DNA from: Spisula solida
Lineage: Eukaryota > Mollusca > Bivalvia > Venerida > Mactridae
Assembly (NCBI GenBank): GCA_947247005.1
Contig: OX365944.1
Location: 4,600,501 to 4,664,500 of the forward strand
Direction: 5' to 3'
Length of the DNA: 64,000 bases
A program made the translations under genes and the position numbers. Of this stretch, positions 9,601-24,600 are shown piece by piece; positions within the stretch are counted from its first letter, which is position 1; each line of letters starts with the position of its first letter. Under the pieces are notes generated by a model. The model did no database searches and was not told the DNA's origin. It saw only the letters and a list, made by a program, of their open reading frames with translations.

Positions 9601-12600
9601 TGACAGGCATACAGTTAATGAATCGTAAATCTATGTTACAACAATACAACTGTCGAGTGCCAGCTTGGTCCTGTATTGTAACAGTATGGAAAATCATTTT
9701 CATCTGCAATGTCTGATGTGACAGTAGGGTAGTGGTTTTTTGATGCTTGTTGATTTATATTAAGTTTCAAATGATGATACTCGGCTTTTAATTAATTGTT
9801 ACATGATCGTATTACATTAGGTTCCGCCTGCGACTACATTTCCTATTACACTCCAATTTCTTTGTTTACTTTAACTACCCTTAGTTCTTTCAAACGTCTT
9901 TTAAACTGTTTGTGTAGTGATAACGTTTCCTATATTTCATTAACATTTTCTTTGAAAGTTAATTTTGTAACCAGGGCTTTCTAGTGAGGAGTTAATTGTT
10001 AGATTGAGGTACAGAGACGCGTATAGTATTTGACATATTGCTTTTATCCCCTCCCCTTCATTAAATCCTGTCTGGTGTCTTTTAAGTAGTAGCTGTAGAA
10101 GAACTAATGGTAAAAAGAGATGTTAGTCGAGTATATTTTGATGTTCATGGTTTTTAGATTGGTATGTACATATGGTGGCTTTCAAGAAGTGTCTTATCTC
10201 TGCATCAGTTTGCTGGCTTTCTACTTCAAACGTGATTCTCCTACATGAAACACTCAAGCTTCCACTGTCTATTTTCATAACAGCTGTAGTATTGGTGTAG
10301 ATTTCAAAGCTCTGTCACTGTGTACTAGTGTAGGCAATCTTTTTTTATTGCCCTATCCTGAAGCTGGGGGAGAAGAAAGAGAGAAAATGAATGTATTTAA
10401 CATATGTTTTGTTTCACTAATATTGCATTTGAATTTGAAAAATGGCCTCCGGCTATATTCAGGTAGTTATGTGTTTTAATTTAGTGTTGTTGTTCACACT
10501 ACTTTGTTGTATTTTAAATATGTCCAAAGATCAAAGGGAAAACATCAGAAAGGGAGCAGATTGTGACCCCTGGCTATTTTATGGATTGGTCAGTTTGCAG
10601 CTGTCATTTGTTATTGTATAGTTGTCAGGTGTTTTAGGACTAATCAGGGTTATCATAATTTTTCATGATTTCCTTTTAAAAGTCGGCTTTATCTTGTCAG
10701 TGAATCAGTTAGATTTTTGTTTGAATATTTTTGTACTGAAAAAAAATGGGAAACATATTAATGGTGAACACATTTACACTTGTCTAATCATTTAACATCA
10801 AGTCTCTTCATACTTCGGTAGTGATGTAGTTTCTATTGTGATTTTGATTAGGGGAATGTTTCGTGATTTTTGTAAGTGTCCATTATCTAGTTTTTGTCTA
10901 CAAGGTTTTAACATTCAAGTAAATTCACATTTTCATTGTTGCTCATTGATTTTGTAATGTTGTGTTATGTTATATATCTGATGAATGATTTAAATGTTAT
11001 TATGATTTATTTACTGGTAACAATTTTATCATCCAAATACACATTCAAAAGTGCTTAAATGTGTAACCGTAACATTGTTTAAGCTCAGCATGTTTGTACA
11101 GGGGTCCCATTTGACTTGGGGAGTAGGTTTTGACCCTTGAAATTTCCAAAAAGCAACATTTGGCCCTAAATATTTTGCTTTAAAGGGCCATTTTCTCTTA
11201 AAAAGGTAAATCAAAATGACCTTTCAGATTCAGAAGCTAGTGGAACCCCTTTTCGTACCACCATGTTTGCCCTATAGATGACTATGTGCATTGATTTCGT
11301 AATGTTATATATATATGATTTTATGTGATTTTATATCCAAATGGCAATGAATGATTTCCTATGTATCAACTTTTTCAGCTCACCGTATTCGTACCATCAT
11401 AATCGTCCTGTGCCGTACCATGTTTCGTATGCACCAGTATCAGCACAGGATAGTGAGATCCAGTCATTGTCCAGTCAGGATAATCAGACAGATGATAATC
11501 ATTCACTCACAGACAGCAGTTTGTAAGTCTTTTATATCACAATATAGTATATACCATATATATCTCTATATATCGATTGCTTAGAATGAGGAGGTCGTAA
11601 CTCGTAAGTGCAACTTACATGTACGACCTTTTAAGACCCTTGCATATTTGAAATCTGTATCTCAAGGCGTTTCTTATGAGCCTATTTTCATGAAAATCAG
11701 AAGTGGACATGTTGACCAAACTGAAGTTTAAAAAGCTTGTTTTCCATAAATAAAGAGTAGTTTTCAGAAGCGTCTTGAGATTAAGTTTTCAAATATTCAT
11801 CTTATTTTAGAGGTTTTACTGTGTAAATATCTTACCGAAAAACTCAGGGGTTATACAGCTGGCCATTGAGTTGAGTCAAGAGAGCATTGTGGTGGTGTTT
11901 ATGGGGTTTTGGCATTGAGCCCCAAATCATGCACACTTTCACCTTGATTTATTTGAATGGTGGAAGTGAGTGTTGTCTGATGGTCCAAGGTGAATGAGCC
12001 ACAAGTGCTGAGAGGCAGAGGGGAGTGTAGAAGTGGGGGTTACATGATCTATAACAGTCCATACATTCCAAAAAGTAAAAAGAAGCTTAACATTTGGCTA
12101 ATCATAACAAAATGATCAGTGGTCATTTATCATTCCATGCTGACATTGAGGTTGATGGAATTTGTTGGGTGTATTTACAGCTTCTAATATTCTGGTTATT
12201 TGCTCTGTCTCATGAATGGATGATTTTATGCTCGTCCATATTAATCAATGCGTTCATCTTTTGCATTTTACATGGATTGAACATTTTTGTCGGAACATTT
12301 GTGGGAATTCGCCTCCGTACGTTGATATTATCAGACATGTAATTCATTTAACAGTGAAATTGGTTCATGAATTGTGTGCATGTTTAACTCAGTTTGTGAC
12401 ATGTGAAGTGTGAGCTAGTCAATATCTTCAGCATCGGTTTGAGTACTCAGGCATACAGAAATACTTCTCCCAGTAGAAAACGGTTAATACCGTACATTGA
12501 TCTGGAAATGCATGTAATGTTTGCTACTTGTTCATTGCATTTATCTTGTCATGAACTTCACTTTTATCGAGTGTAGCGCATGGATACTTGAATTCTATTA

Positions 12601-15600
12601 TTGCTGATCTTGAGCTTGGAACCGATAGAACTCGAGATCTCAGTGACTGGCAGTGTTACACTAGGGTGGCTTAGTTGGCCCGGCAGTGTTACACTAGGGT
12701 CACTTAGTTGGCCCGGCAGTGTTACACTAGGGTCGCTTAGTTGGCCCGGCAGTGTTACACTAGGATCGCTTAGTTGGCCCGGCAGTGTTACACTAGGATC
12801 GCTTAGTTGGCCCGGCAGTGTTACACTAGGGTCGCTTAGTTGGCCCGGCAGTGTTACACTAGGGTCACTTAGTTGGCCCGGCAGTGTTACACTAGGGTCG
12901 CTTAGTTGGCCCGGCAGTGTTACACTAGGGTCGCTTAGTTGGCCCGGCAGTGTTACACTAGGGTCGCTTAGTTGGCCCGGCAGTGTTACACTAGGATCGC
13001 TTAGTTGGCCCGGCAGTGTTACACTAGGGTCGCTAAGTTTGCCCGGCAGTGTTACACTAGGGTCACTTAGTTGGCCCGGCAGTGTTACACTAGGGGTCGC
13101 TTAGTTGGCCCGGCAGTGTTACACTAGGGTCGCTTAGTTGGCCCGGCAGTGTTACACTAGGGTCGCTTAGTTGGCCCGGCAGTGTTACATTAGGGTCGCT
13201 AAGTTGGCCCGGCAGTGATACACTAGGGTCGCTTAGTTGGCCCGGCAGTGTTACATTAGGGTCGCTAAGTTGGCCCGGCAGTGATACACTAGGGGTCGCT
13301 TAGTTGGCCCGGCAGTGTTACACTAGGATCGCTTAGTTGGCCCGGCAGTGTTACACTAGGGTCGCTTAGTTGGCCCAGCAGTGTTACACTAGGGTCGCTT
13401 AGTTGGCCCGGCAGTGTTACACTAGGATCGCTTAGTTGGCCCGGCAGTGTTACACTAGGGTTGCTTAGTTGGCCCGGCAGTGTTACACTAGGGTCGCTTA
13501 GTTGGCCCGGCAGTGTTACACTAGGGTCGCTTAGTTGGCCCGGCAGTGTTACACTAGGGTCGCTTAGTTGGCCCGGCAGTGTTACACTAGGGTCGCTTAG
13601 TTGGCCCGGCAGTGTTACACTAGGGGTCGCTTAGTTGGCCCGGCTGTGTTACACTAGGGTCGCTAAGTTGGCCCGGCAGTGTTACACTAGGGGTCGCTTA
13701 GTTGGCCCGGCAGTGTTACACTAGGGTCACTTAGTTGGCCCGGCAGTGTTACACTAGGGGTCGCTTAGTTGGCCCGGCAGTGTTACACTAGGGTCACTTA
13801 GTTGGCCCGGCAGTGTTACACTAGGGTCGCTTAGTTGGCCCGGCAGTGTTACACTAGGGTCTCTTAGTTGGCCCGGCAGTGTTACACTAGGGTCTCTTAG
13901 TTGGCCCGGCAGTGTTACACTAGGGTCGCTTAGTTGGCCTTCGCTTTTTGTTAGTACCTAAGTGGTTACTGTTACTTTAAAAATGCATGTTTCTCAAAAA
14001 AAACAGACTGACTTTTAAAAATATTTTTTCATTTTTTGTCGGTCAATGTATAAACAAGTTGTTGTTTTTTCTAGCAAGTCAAGAGTCCTTGGTTTTGGAA
14101 TGAATCACTTTATCTATATTTACGAGTTTACTTGATACACATTAAATACAAATCTAACTTTATAGTTACTGTTGAATGTAAAACCACTAAATATTTGAAA
14201 TCCCTGGTTCTACTGGATCACATCACTGACTCGAGATTACTTTTGTTGACTAAGTACCCTTTGAATTTGAAAAATCTCTGTCGATTTTTTATGAATGACC
14301 AAATTACATTTCATGAATACACGATTAACCCGGCTTTACAAATATGGCCATTAACATGTACAGAGTGTAGACCGGCATACAAAGAAAGTTAAGAATATGT
14401 TATCGTTAATACAAAATGTTCGACCAAGGTTTTACCTGAAATCGAGGTTAGCTTGGTGCAGACTATATATCTAAGTGTTTTTTTGAGGCTACCAACTCGT
14501 AACTGTAGCCATTTTTTATCGATAATGATCTATTTTGTATTGGATATCCCACTATACCTTGACTATGTGCAGCTAAAAACAAACACTCAATACCTGTCTG
14601 CTTTTCATTCATAGTATTCTGTTGATACATTTTATATGTTGTTTTTTTTATCGTATTAAGTGACAATGACAGAAGATTTAGAATCCTATAAATGGCCATT
14701 GTTTTTCTTTTGATTTCACTGTCGGACAGTGTTACACGATCCTACATATCCAGAAAAATCCAGAAATATGGACCTTTTAATGCACTAAATAGTGTGAACT
14801 TTTTTGCAAAAGAATAAAAGTTATGTAATGAAGAAAATCACAAAGTATTATCTAAGTTATGGTTTTTCGTAAGCTGTATTTAAATAGTAGAACAACGTTT
14901 TGGTGTTTAATTAGCTTTTAGCATTATGCCTCAGTAGGATCCCTATGTAATATCTAGGGTTATCTTGAACCCCACCACCTTATGAATCATTAAATCTATA
15001 CCTGCTAACTCTATGATATGTATATATATGTAACTACAAAGATTTAGTTAAATACACTATGTGTGTGTACTGAATACAACTAGTTTTCTACTTACTTAAT
15101 GAAAACCTTACACGGATGACACCTCTGTGTCTTAGTATAAAACTACCATGTATTTGGTAAAGCGCACACAGCCATGACAAAATCGCCTGGAGGTGTGCCA
15201 TTAACTTGCCTTTGATCTGTGCCGTGGAAATTGTTAGATCTTTTGTAAATACCTGACTTGTAAGTCGACCCTTCAAGGCAAATCAGCCGACTATAGCTGG
15301 TTAATGTTTTAATGATAAGGTTGTAATTGTAACTTTTGCGAAGATAGGTTCTTTATTGGAATTTTGTACCCCTAGGCATTTTATTGCTGTTCTATATGAA
15401 GTTTAATGTACCTTGTTAAAAGCTAAGAAAATAGTTGAAAAATATTCTTTCATGTCTGGTATAGATTTATGTCGAAACATTTTAAAGTCTGTGAGATGAA
15501 CTGATTGTACTGGAGGTTATTTAGGAAATGTCTAAACTTGAAAATCAGAACATTTTTTTTTAGTATTCCTTCTCTATTTTGATGTGTAACTACTAATAAA

Positions 15601-18600
15601 TGAACTTTTTTAGTTTAAACAAGTTTCGATGGTTTTAATAATGTAACTTATAATGCCAAAATTTAGTGAAATTCACAATTTCGGTTTAAAAAAGTTTCGA
15701 TAGTTAATGTTACTTGTAAAAAATCAATGAATTTGGCTTTTAAACTCTAAATCATTGAAACTTGGTTGATGGTTTTCAAAGGCTTGACCACCTGAAGTAG
15801 ACAGAGATGAGTTAGGTCAGTCTGTGTAACGTTCCTGTCAAATATTGCATACCGCTAAATGATTTATTCAAATACAAGTCTTGAACTTCAATAGAAAATT
15901 GCTTGTACCTCGATAGGACATTTTTCAATTAAAGTTACCCTGTATAGGAATGAGATTTACTTAATATGTGTACATAGTTGTGTTACTATGTGCTTCTCTT
16001 CTTGTGAGACATGTCTCGTGATGTCCCATTTAAACTCTAGTATATTTTACCTTTTATGAGACCTGTTTGTTCGCGAACCATGTAGATTACCTCTTTCTGC
16101 ATCAATGAAAATTTGAATTAAAAGTTGGATAGTAAACCCTAGCAAGCTTCAAACTTCACCCTTGATGGTAAATCTTGCCCTTTCATAGTGATTCCATTCC
16201 GTTTCAATGACCACAAACCTATTAAAAACTATTTTATTGGAAGGTTAAATTTTTGATATATTTTTCCATGTGTTTAAACTTGTTATAGAAAAATGATTGA
16301 ATGCTGGGTACAATATGGAACCAACTGGCTCCATCTCAGCAGGGTACCATTAAAAAATGAAAAGCATCAAGCTGATTTTCCACAATCTTACATGGATTAC
16401 CAACCTAATGATGTCGAACTTTCTATCTAAGCTGTACTTATCTAAGCTAGATTTGTAAAGTCAATTATTATGCTGTGTAAATTGAAGTGAATCAACTTAA
16501 TCAACTCTCATAATTTCCATAAATACATCTCTCAGAAGTTACACCTGAGCTCTCCTCATGTCAGATGCAGTCCTCAGAAGTAAAGCCCGAGCTAGCCTCC
16601 TCATGTTTGGTGCAGTCCTCTGGAGTAACACCTGAGCTCGCCTCCTGATGTCTAATGTGCAGGCTCGAATTATATACAATGCTTGATTGACTCCTTTCAT
16701 CCAGTCAGATGAAGAAATATTCCATAATTTTCACAAAAAATACCAGTAATTTAATCATCTAAAATGCAACATTACTGCTATTTTATGCAATAACTGGGGA
16801 TATGGAAAGAAAATTTACTTCTCAAGTGATATTATGTTTTTGGAGGGTGCTCAGAAATGTGAATAATTATACTTGCAGTTTGAGCAACATAAAATAACTT
16901 AGCTTTACCACTTTCTAGCATACCATACTTAATCAAGTATGCATATTACAAAAATCGGATTGTTAATCGACTACAGATGCTACACTACAGTAACAGTATG
17001 CCCTCATTACGTATTACAGGCGTTCTGTTAACATAAACGATTAATCTGCCGATGCCTGTCAGGATGTAAATGTTTCCTAAACATTTCAAATAAAATTATT
17101 TCTCGTTATGATCACTAATTACTGTTGTGGTTGTTGTTGTTTGCGTTGCTTTCCACTGAGGCAGTTGTAAGTGCGTGGTCATCCGTTCCTGCCAAATTGT
17201 CCTACTATGACCTCCCTCTTTGTGGGAACATGTGATGGTTTCAGGTTATTGTATGACAAAGACAGTAGAGACATTCAATTGTTCCGAGAAGCTCTACAGT
17301 GTTGCATTGATAGTATTGTTGTTGACTGATCAGATCAGATTATAATAAGTAGACTCAGAGCTGTTGTTTCATAGTAACTCGTATGTTGTTTCTGTTTACT
17401 CTGAAGTATTTTTTGTCTATAGTACCATACACATACGTGTACACTTTGATCTAACTTTTATTTGTCTTTGTCTTTTCAGAGATGGGCATTCTTACAGGGA
17501 GTCTAGAAAACACAAGAATTATTTCAAAGCAATGAAAAGAAGGGCTGGGACAAACAAAGAATATGGCCACACTTTCATTCCCGTGAGTACTGTTTATGAA
17601 CCAAAATGTAGGGTAGAACAAATCTGAACAAGTTTTGGTCTTGGACATACCCAAAACTGAGACTGATGTCTGGGGTACCTTTAGCTGCCCAAAGAAGGTA
17701 CTAACCATTCCCTACAACTATGTAGTACAGTTTATAAATGATGCATAGAACAGATATTTTATTTCAAACTTGGATAAAGTACACCATCCACATATTTATT
17801 TGTACAATATCTGATTCCATGAAAATTTAACAACAATATCGATATTTGCTGGTTCACTTGTGGAAGGGTAAATTAATGCTGGTTAGGATACAGTCCAGGA
17901 AAACTGGTTAGGTGAATCTGCGTCTGTATATAACTGAAAAATTGTTGAGAAAAGACCTTCAACAAGATGATATAATGATGTTGTTCACTTCAGAGAACTG
18001 AAAGACCACCAAAAGATAGAAACATGGCTGAAACTGATTGTAAAAAGTTTGCTGAAATGTTAACTGAGAAACTCTTACAAGTACAGAAAGAGAGAGAAAA
18101 GGAAGAACGGGTAAAACTCTCAATGAGTCAAGTCATGAACAGGGTAAGTTATACACAGGTCTCATCTACGACAGGGGTGTCAATATTCCTGATTTATCTG
18201 GATATTACAAGTCGGAAAGAGCAATGGTTTCTGACCAAAATAAAAGTTTTTTGATGAAAATATTTAAGAAATGGCAAAGTTAAGGAAAATAATATCTGCT
18301 CTGGAGCATTTTCTTCAATACAAACTGAGTTAATTATGGAACAACTCGTCATTGAAGGCCTCTTGTTTGGCAAAAATGGTTTGCTGCATATGATTTTCCT
18401 GATTTTAAATTTGGCCCTGTTGACACCCTGTTGTAGACTACACCATCTTTTCTCATGTATTTGGTTGGTTCTGAGTACCACCTTTGGAAAGAGGGTCCAA
18501 TGCTAAAGCTGAGTGAGGGCTTCGTTTTCCTTGTATTAGGCATCTTCCCTTGAACTAATTCTTTAAAAATATGCAATGCCAAAAATGAAGACTGCCTCTA

Positions 18601-21600
18601 CAAAATCAGTTTGCCATGTTATCAAAATATACTGCTAAGCTCCCATCTCCAAAGTTTACAAAAGGCTTTGATGGGTTATCTAATCATGTTTTATGCTGAC
18701 ATTTCATTTACACAACACAGCTTTCAATAACATGTTCTTTAGACATCAGTTAATGTAGTCTTTTTGTGAACTAATAAATAATGCTGTAAGAAGATCAATT
18801 TCTCTGCAATGGATACAACGCTGGTGATCTGACACTTAAGTGCCAAGTAAAACTAAATAATTGTTAAACCACTAACTGTTTGATCTAATAATTCCATGAA
18901 TGAGTAAACAGCTCTGTGAGAGTACTTGTTTTGACCGATCATTAATGAACACTTTGTGCGATTGTTTGATCACTATTTATAAAATAATTGACAAAGTACA
19001 CTGGACCATGTGATATTGTAGCCTGTAAAAACAAATAAAGTTAGTGTCAAGTTGTGGTCAAGTCATTTAACATGTGTTTACTCTGGCTCCCTTAGTTTAG
19101 AATAAAATAAATTCACAATTTTTGAATTATCGTTCTGACACATTATTCTTACACGTTTCAAACATGTTTGTAAAGCTATATATATATATATAGTATATTT
19201 TACACATTAATCAAACCCGTTTATTTATTCTTTATCATTAATCTATAATTTCTCATAATTGTGGAAGGATTGGCAATAATTTCACTTTTATGATTTGAGT
19301 GTGTTTATTACTCTACAGTCGTGCCCTGGGTTGGTCTACAAATACTCCAGTGTGTGAAATTCACCTTGTGATATACCCACATAAAAGTGTTTCATGTCTG
19401 TTTATGGTCGAAATGCAACCTTATATTGCCTGGAAACACAAACGTGAAATGTATCACCAATTCCGTTTAATTAGCCAACGTTTCATTTCAAACAGTTTAT
19501 TTGTATTGGATATTTATACTATAGTGAAAAATAGTCATTTAGCCTTCAAAAGATAAACTACTCCCATGTGTTCATGAAGTTCACTTTGATGGTCCATGAT
19601 TTCGCTTATAGCTAATAGAACATCATTAATAAAAATTGGAAACTTTTTGATCTGCTGGGCGCATCTTTTGATCTTTGTATAAAAATTGATCCACAATAAA
19701 ATCTGGGTGTTTGACAATGACAGTAAAGCTGTGTCCATCTAAAATGTACCATATGATAGACGTTATTTTTATTCATCTGCCTATTTAATAGTTTATAAAG
19801 GACTCAAATCAGAAAGAATAGCCAGCAATTGTAATGGATATTAAGTGGCTTATTTGATGGTACTTTGCCACATTATATCTTTGGTTTTTTAACATGTTCA
19901 AATATCACACTAAAAGCTGTCCCTGCAGTTGACAATGATAATAGATTTGAACATTAAAACAATTCTCATTGAACAGACGCATAGGGACTATTAATCTTTA
20001 TACTTGTCTTTGTGATACTAATTCTAGTTTTCTGTTGTTCCGTTTGCTCTTTGATTGTTAAAGGTTTAAAGCTTGACATCTCTTCTTTGTTGAATGACCT
20101 GATAAAGGGAATTTTCAATACCGTCTGAATCCCCTTCATGTCTCTACTTCACACACATAGAGGACAGCTGAGCCCCATCATATCAGTGTTTTTGATCTGG
20201 CCAGTTTTTGATCCCGGGTCTGTGAAGGTGAATTCTGTAACAACAAGTTTGAACACTTTATGTGATGTACAAAGACAGAGACTTTCATCTGAGTAGCCTT
20301 CATCTGTCCTTTATCCTCAAATAGAGAGAATTTCAAGACTTTGTTTAACATTTTGTCTTATGAAATCAAGAGGTTTTTAAAGCCAATTGGTGTGTTTATG
20401 AGCACCTTTCAAAGACTTTCACATCCCTTTCATTCAGCTATTGTGAATTGTGCTATTGTTTTACTCAGTGACATGTATGAAATAAAACAGTTGCTCCATT
20501 GCTATGGCATGATAAATGTAGATTTACGTTTCCGTGAGAATTGAGATTTTTGTTGAAATAAATATTTTATTTTAAGCTTAATGCTGTGACTGGCTATAAG
20601 AATAACTCAATATGAGTTTTGAGTGGAAATCTAACGTGTTAACATTGATTTTACAGAGTGATATAGAACCTCTGGACAAGTCATGTGTGTCGACAACCTC
20701 CTCCAAGAATAATACAACATCTACCTCTATTGTGCCTTTACTCACTTCATCTATCATCGATGAAGAAAACGCTGACTCAATTCTTGAGGAGCACTGTTCA
20801 CGTATATGGGAACGCTCGGCACAACAGACGCCGAGTCGGTCACCGGGGCACCATTCTCCGGACCGATTTCGAAAGTCTTCATCTCATAGTCAGCCTCATT
20901 CTGGGACTTCAAGTATGCCAGGGACTTTACATACCAAACTGTTACACAACAAGAAACGTTCAGAGTTTTATTCCATGTCTTCGTTCGATAGTGGGATGAG
21001 TGAGGACCTAAATAAGTGTTCTGTGGAAACTCATAAACATATTCATCATCATCATCACCATCATCATAATGAACGAGGACGTAAATCTAAGCACAAATTA
21101 GAAATACAAGCACAACACCATAGTATGAACTGTTGGGGCGATGGCACGCCTCGTCCTCATAGTTCTAGTGGAACAAGACAAAAAACTGGTAGTAGGTCGC
21201 ATTCAGACGCGTGTAGTAATTTAGACAGTGGAATTAGTATGATTGAATCGATTGGTCAGCCTCACACTGATGTTACTATGTCGTCGGATCCAGCCACCAC
21301 AAAGTATGTACAACTTTTAATTTTCATCAAATCTTGTAATAATTTAATTCATGCATCAGTAGCATTCGGAGGTATATCGGGGAATCAAAAATCACTTTAC
21401 ACTTCGCTAGTTTCTAAATAAAAGTTAAACGTTAATCATTTCGTGACTTTTTTTTGTAAAAAAAACTTACAACCAGGTACCCTCTGAATGTTATACCTGT
21501 ACATAATTATTATGTTCTTAGCTTGACTGCACTGGAAGGCAATTGAAGATATGTGAGTTGTATATATATATATATATATCTTTCCATCTGAAACACAGTT

Positions 21601-24600
21601 GTAATCTTAATTAAAATATTGGTGAAGTCAGAGGTTACTTTGTGATGTCGGGATAATACACATTCTTTGCCTTTGATAAGGCAAACCTTGGTAAAGAACT
21701 GAGCACTGGGTTCATTGATTTCTTGTTTCATGTGTTCAAATTACTGAAATATTACTGTGTTTGTGTAACTCATTCCCCCTGCAATTTCAACTTTATTACT
21801 TAACAAATAAACTTGAACAGGACTTGGCCTTTTTGATGTGGCTCTTTCATCTCAGTTTGTATAAATCCTCTCAATGACTTCAGGTGCATGTTATTCAATA
21901 AATTGAATTGTAAAACCCTTTCTTCATTTAATACTGAAAGTTTTTTTTGTGAAGGTGAAGAGTAAATACAAAGCCTGGTGCTGTAAGTTCATGATAGGTC
22001 CTGTTTGTAAGCCATTTTATCTCTCATCCCTTATTGATACTAATGTACAAAGAAACAGTAAAAAACTTACACAAAAACCATATGTTTAAAATCTGGTTTA
22101 AAAAAAAAATCTGTGAGTGCTATGAAGTGCCCTGGCTTTTTTGCACTGTTGAACTAGAATTGCTTTTATTTCCGTAGCGGTTTTCAGATGTTTAGAAGGG
22201 AATATAGTTGCCTCACTCATGAGTTAAAACCAAAAATACTATAATCCAATATACCCAGGTATATATATATAATAGGTGATCAGTAGTCAAATGTGCAAGA
22301 TATTTCGCAATAGACGGTCTTAAACTATATTTAAGGGATTTTAAAATGTATTATGTATGCAGTGACAAATATTTTTATGGTCTTTCGGATGATGAATAAC
22401 CATCCATTCTACCGTATAGTACCCAGCATGTCTGTAATTTGCATTTTGTAAACAATGGTATCTTGGCAATAAAAGTATGTGTTTTTCAACCTTAAAACAT
22501 TGTTAACTGCAGTTCAGTAGAAATTTGAGTCATATGGTTGTAATGTAGAATGTTAACTACTGAACACAGAGCAGGCTAACATCTCCTTAATTGAACATGA
22601 ATGACATATAATTACACATATCCTATTTCAAAGGGCTTTATGTTTGGGCTGTGGGGAGGAAGTTTTGAATATTTCTCTATGAAGCTTGAATTTAAAGTGG
22701 GTTTGGGGAGTTATATTGTACAAGTGGCGGGTTTTCTTCTTTATGTCATTGTAACTCTGCTTTGCCTGAATAATATTGTATTTCTCATTCTGTATTTTAC
22801 TGCTGCGCCTTCATAGAAAGTAGTTTTTTGCTCTGTCTGTTGATAAACACACTACCCTGTTGCTTGTAAAAACATTAATTAGAGCCAATTTAAATTCATT
22901 ACGCGATTGGATTACAAGGTAAATGGTATCAAATTTGTCCAAATGATAAAGCAGACCTCAGTTCTTGTATTTTCTGCTGTTTTTTCGAGGTGCATAAATA
23001 CATGGTTAGGTTTCCATTAGATGCAGGGAGGGGGATAAAGATGTATGTATTTATGGAAAAAGTGTAGAATCACAGCATTTACTAAGCTGAAATCTTTGTT
23101 GAAGCTCTTTGTCCTGCTAGATGGTATTTACAGACATAAAGATCAAAAAGGCTGTTTGTTACAAGTTGGATGATCTGGGTAGATCATGCTGTGAACAAAC
23201 TGCTGTGAGAGAAGTACTTCTGGCAATAAAGTCTCCTGAAAAAATACAAGCAGCCTTTGAGGTGGGATCGTTCTTTGAAACATGAAAATCTGATGTTTCC
23301 CATCAAAGAGGCGCTCATTAATTGAAGAGATTTTCGTCCCTTTCATCTTTTATCATGCACAATTTGCATTACACTGAAAAAATCAATCCTGCCAGATTTT
23401 CATTTTGTGAGTAACTTATACAAAGTATTAATCACTGAAAATGAGAAAATGGAAATAGAAATCTTATATTCCTTAACTCATACCGTGATTGTAATCCTCT
23501 ATATTCTACTAAAATGTTGTAATCAGACATTTTAGGAATATAAAATTGAGAGAAATGCTAAATTACCTAAGTTTCATTGCCCCCAGAAAACATATTATGC
23601 ATTTTTTCCCCCCCCCGGGATGAGTTAAATGTGTTGCCACTTTGGTTTTCAAGATAGGATTCAACATATATATGCTTGGGTAGATCTGCTCTAGAATTCA
23701 ATTTGTGATCTGGTATTAATAAGCCCTAGAATTCGACATGTGATCTAGCATAAATCGGCTCTAGAATTCCACATATATGTATGTGCATGAGCTAGCGTAG
23801 ATCAGCTCTAGAATTCGACATGTAAGGAAGTTTAGAACTGCTCTACAGTTCGACATGTGAGGGAGTGTAGATCTGCTCTACAGTTCGACATGTGAGCGAG
23901 TGTAGATTGGCTCTACAGTTCATCATGTGAGCGAGTGTAGATCGGCTCTACAGTTCATCATGTGAGCGAGTGTAGATCGGCTCTACAGTTCGACATGTGA
24001 GTGAGTGTAGATCGGCTCTCATTGCGTGTTTGTTTAAACTTTTTATGTTGTTAATGTCTACCAGATTGTTATAGTGAACATGATTGTTTTACCATCTGGA
24101 ATTCTAAGATCAAAGTGTGTTAATACAAAACCATGCTTTGGTGAAGAAAGAATGTTTTGTAACTTGCCCTGTGTGCACACATGCATTGAAAGAAAAAAAA
24201 ATAATTGTCCGGTTGATGCAATTTGAATGTTGGCATGTTTTAATACCTGGCTATAAAACTGTACAGGGTAATTAACCACAGGACGCTTATTGAACAAAGG
24301 ATTGTACCTGGATTATCATAGGCTCTGGATTATCTAATGTCTGTTAACTCAAATATTTGGCCAAGAATTTTGCTTAATTAAACCCCCATCCACTTGCCCG
24401 TATGAACTTAAAAACATGCTATCTCGACTTGATATCTCTGTTGTGTACTGTTAAAACTATCTTGATAAAACCCTATGAAAACAGATCTGTTGAAAGTTTT
24501 GTGTAAGTATATACCACCTGATTCTGAAATTAATACATGTGTCTCAAGTTCAACTTCATGTGTGGTATTAAGTACTAAAGTTTCCACCAACTACTGAAGA

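Larger units (their letters stand above)
6643..11378 (+). other. Axin intron 2
   Basis: 4.7 kb between GTAAGG and TTTTTCAG. It contains two copies of the hAT-like MITE family B (8118-8316 and, inverted, 11099-11250), an imperfect hairpin at 8615-8656 and a degenerate CCCTCAGAAAAAATAGCTG repeat at about 8770-8860. No other exon-like ORF is supported. Confidence 0.8.
11523..17479 (+). other. Axin intron 3
   Basis: 6.0 kb. It holds a family A MITE (11579-11780), a 33-bp minisatellite (12649-13940), an hAT-like element (14727-14946), a local duplication around GTTTCGAT (15610-15730) and three ~53-bp repeats at 16540-16665. The remainder is AT-rich, with no exon I can support. Confidence 0.8.

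Noticed and set aside
12601..13104. 167-codon ORF with an 11-residue repeat
   Set aside because: It is the 33-bp minisatellite read in frame; it has no flanking coding sequence and ends at a one-base unit-length change.
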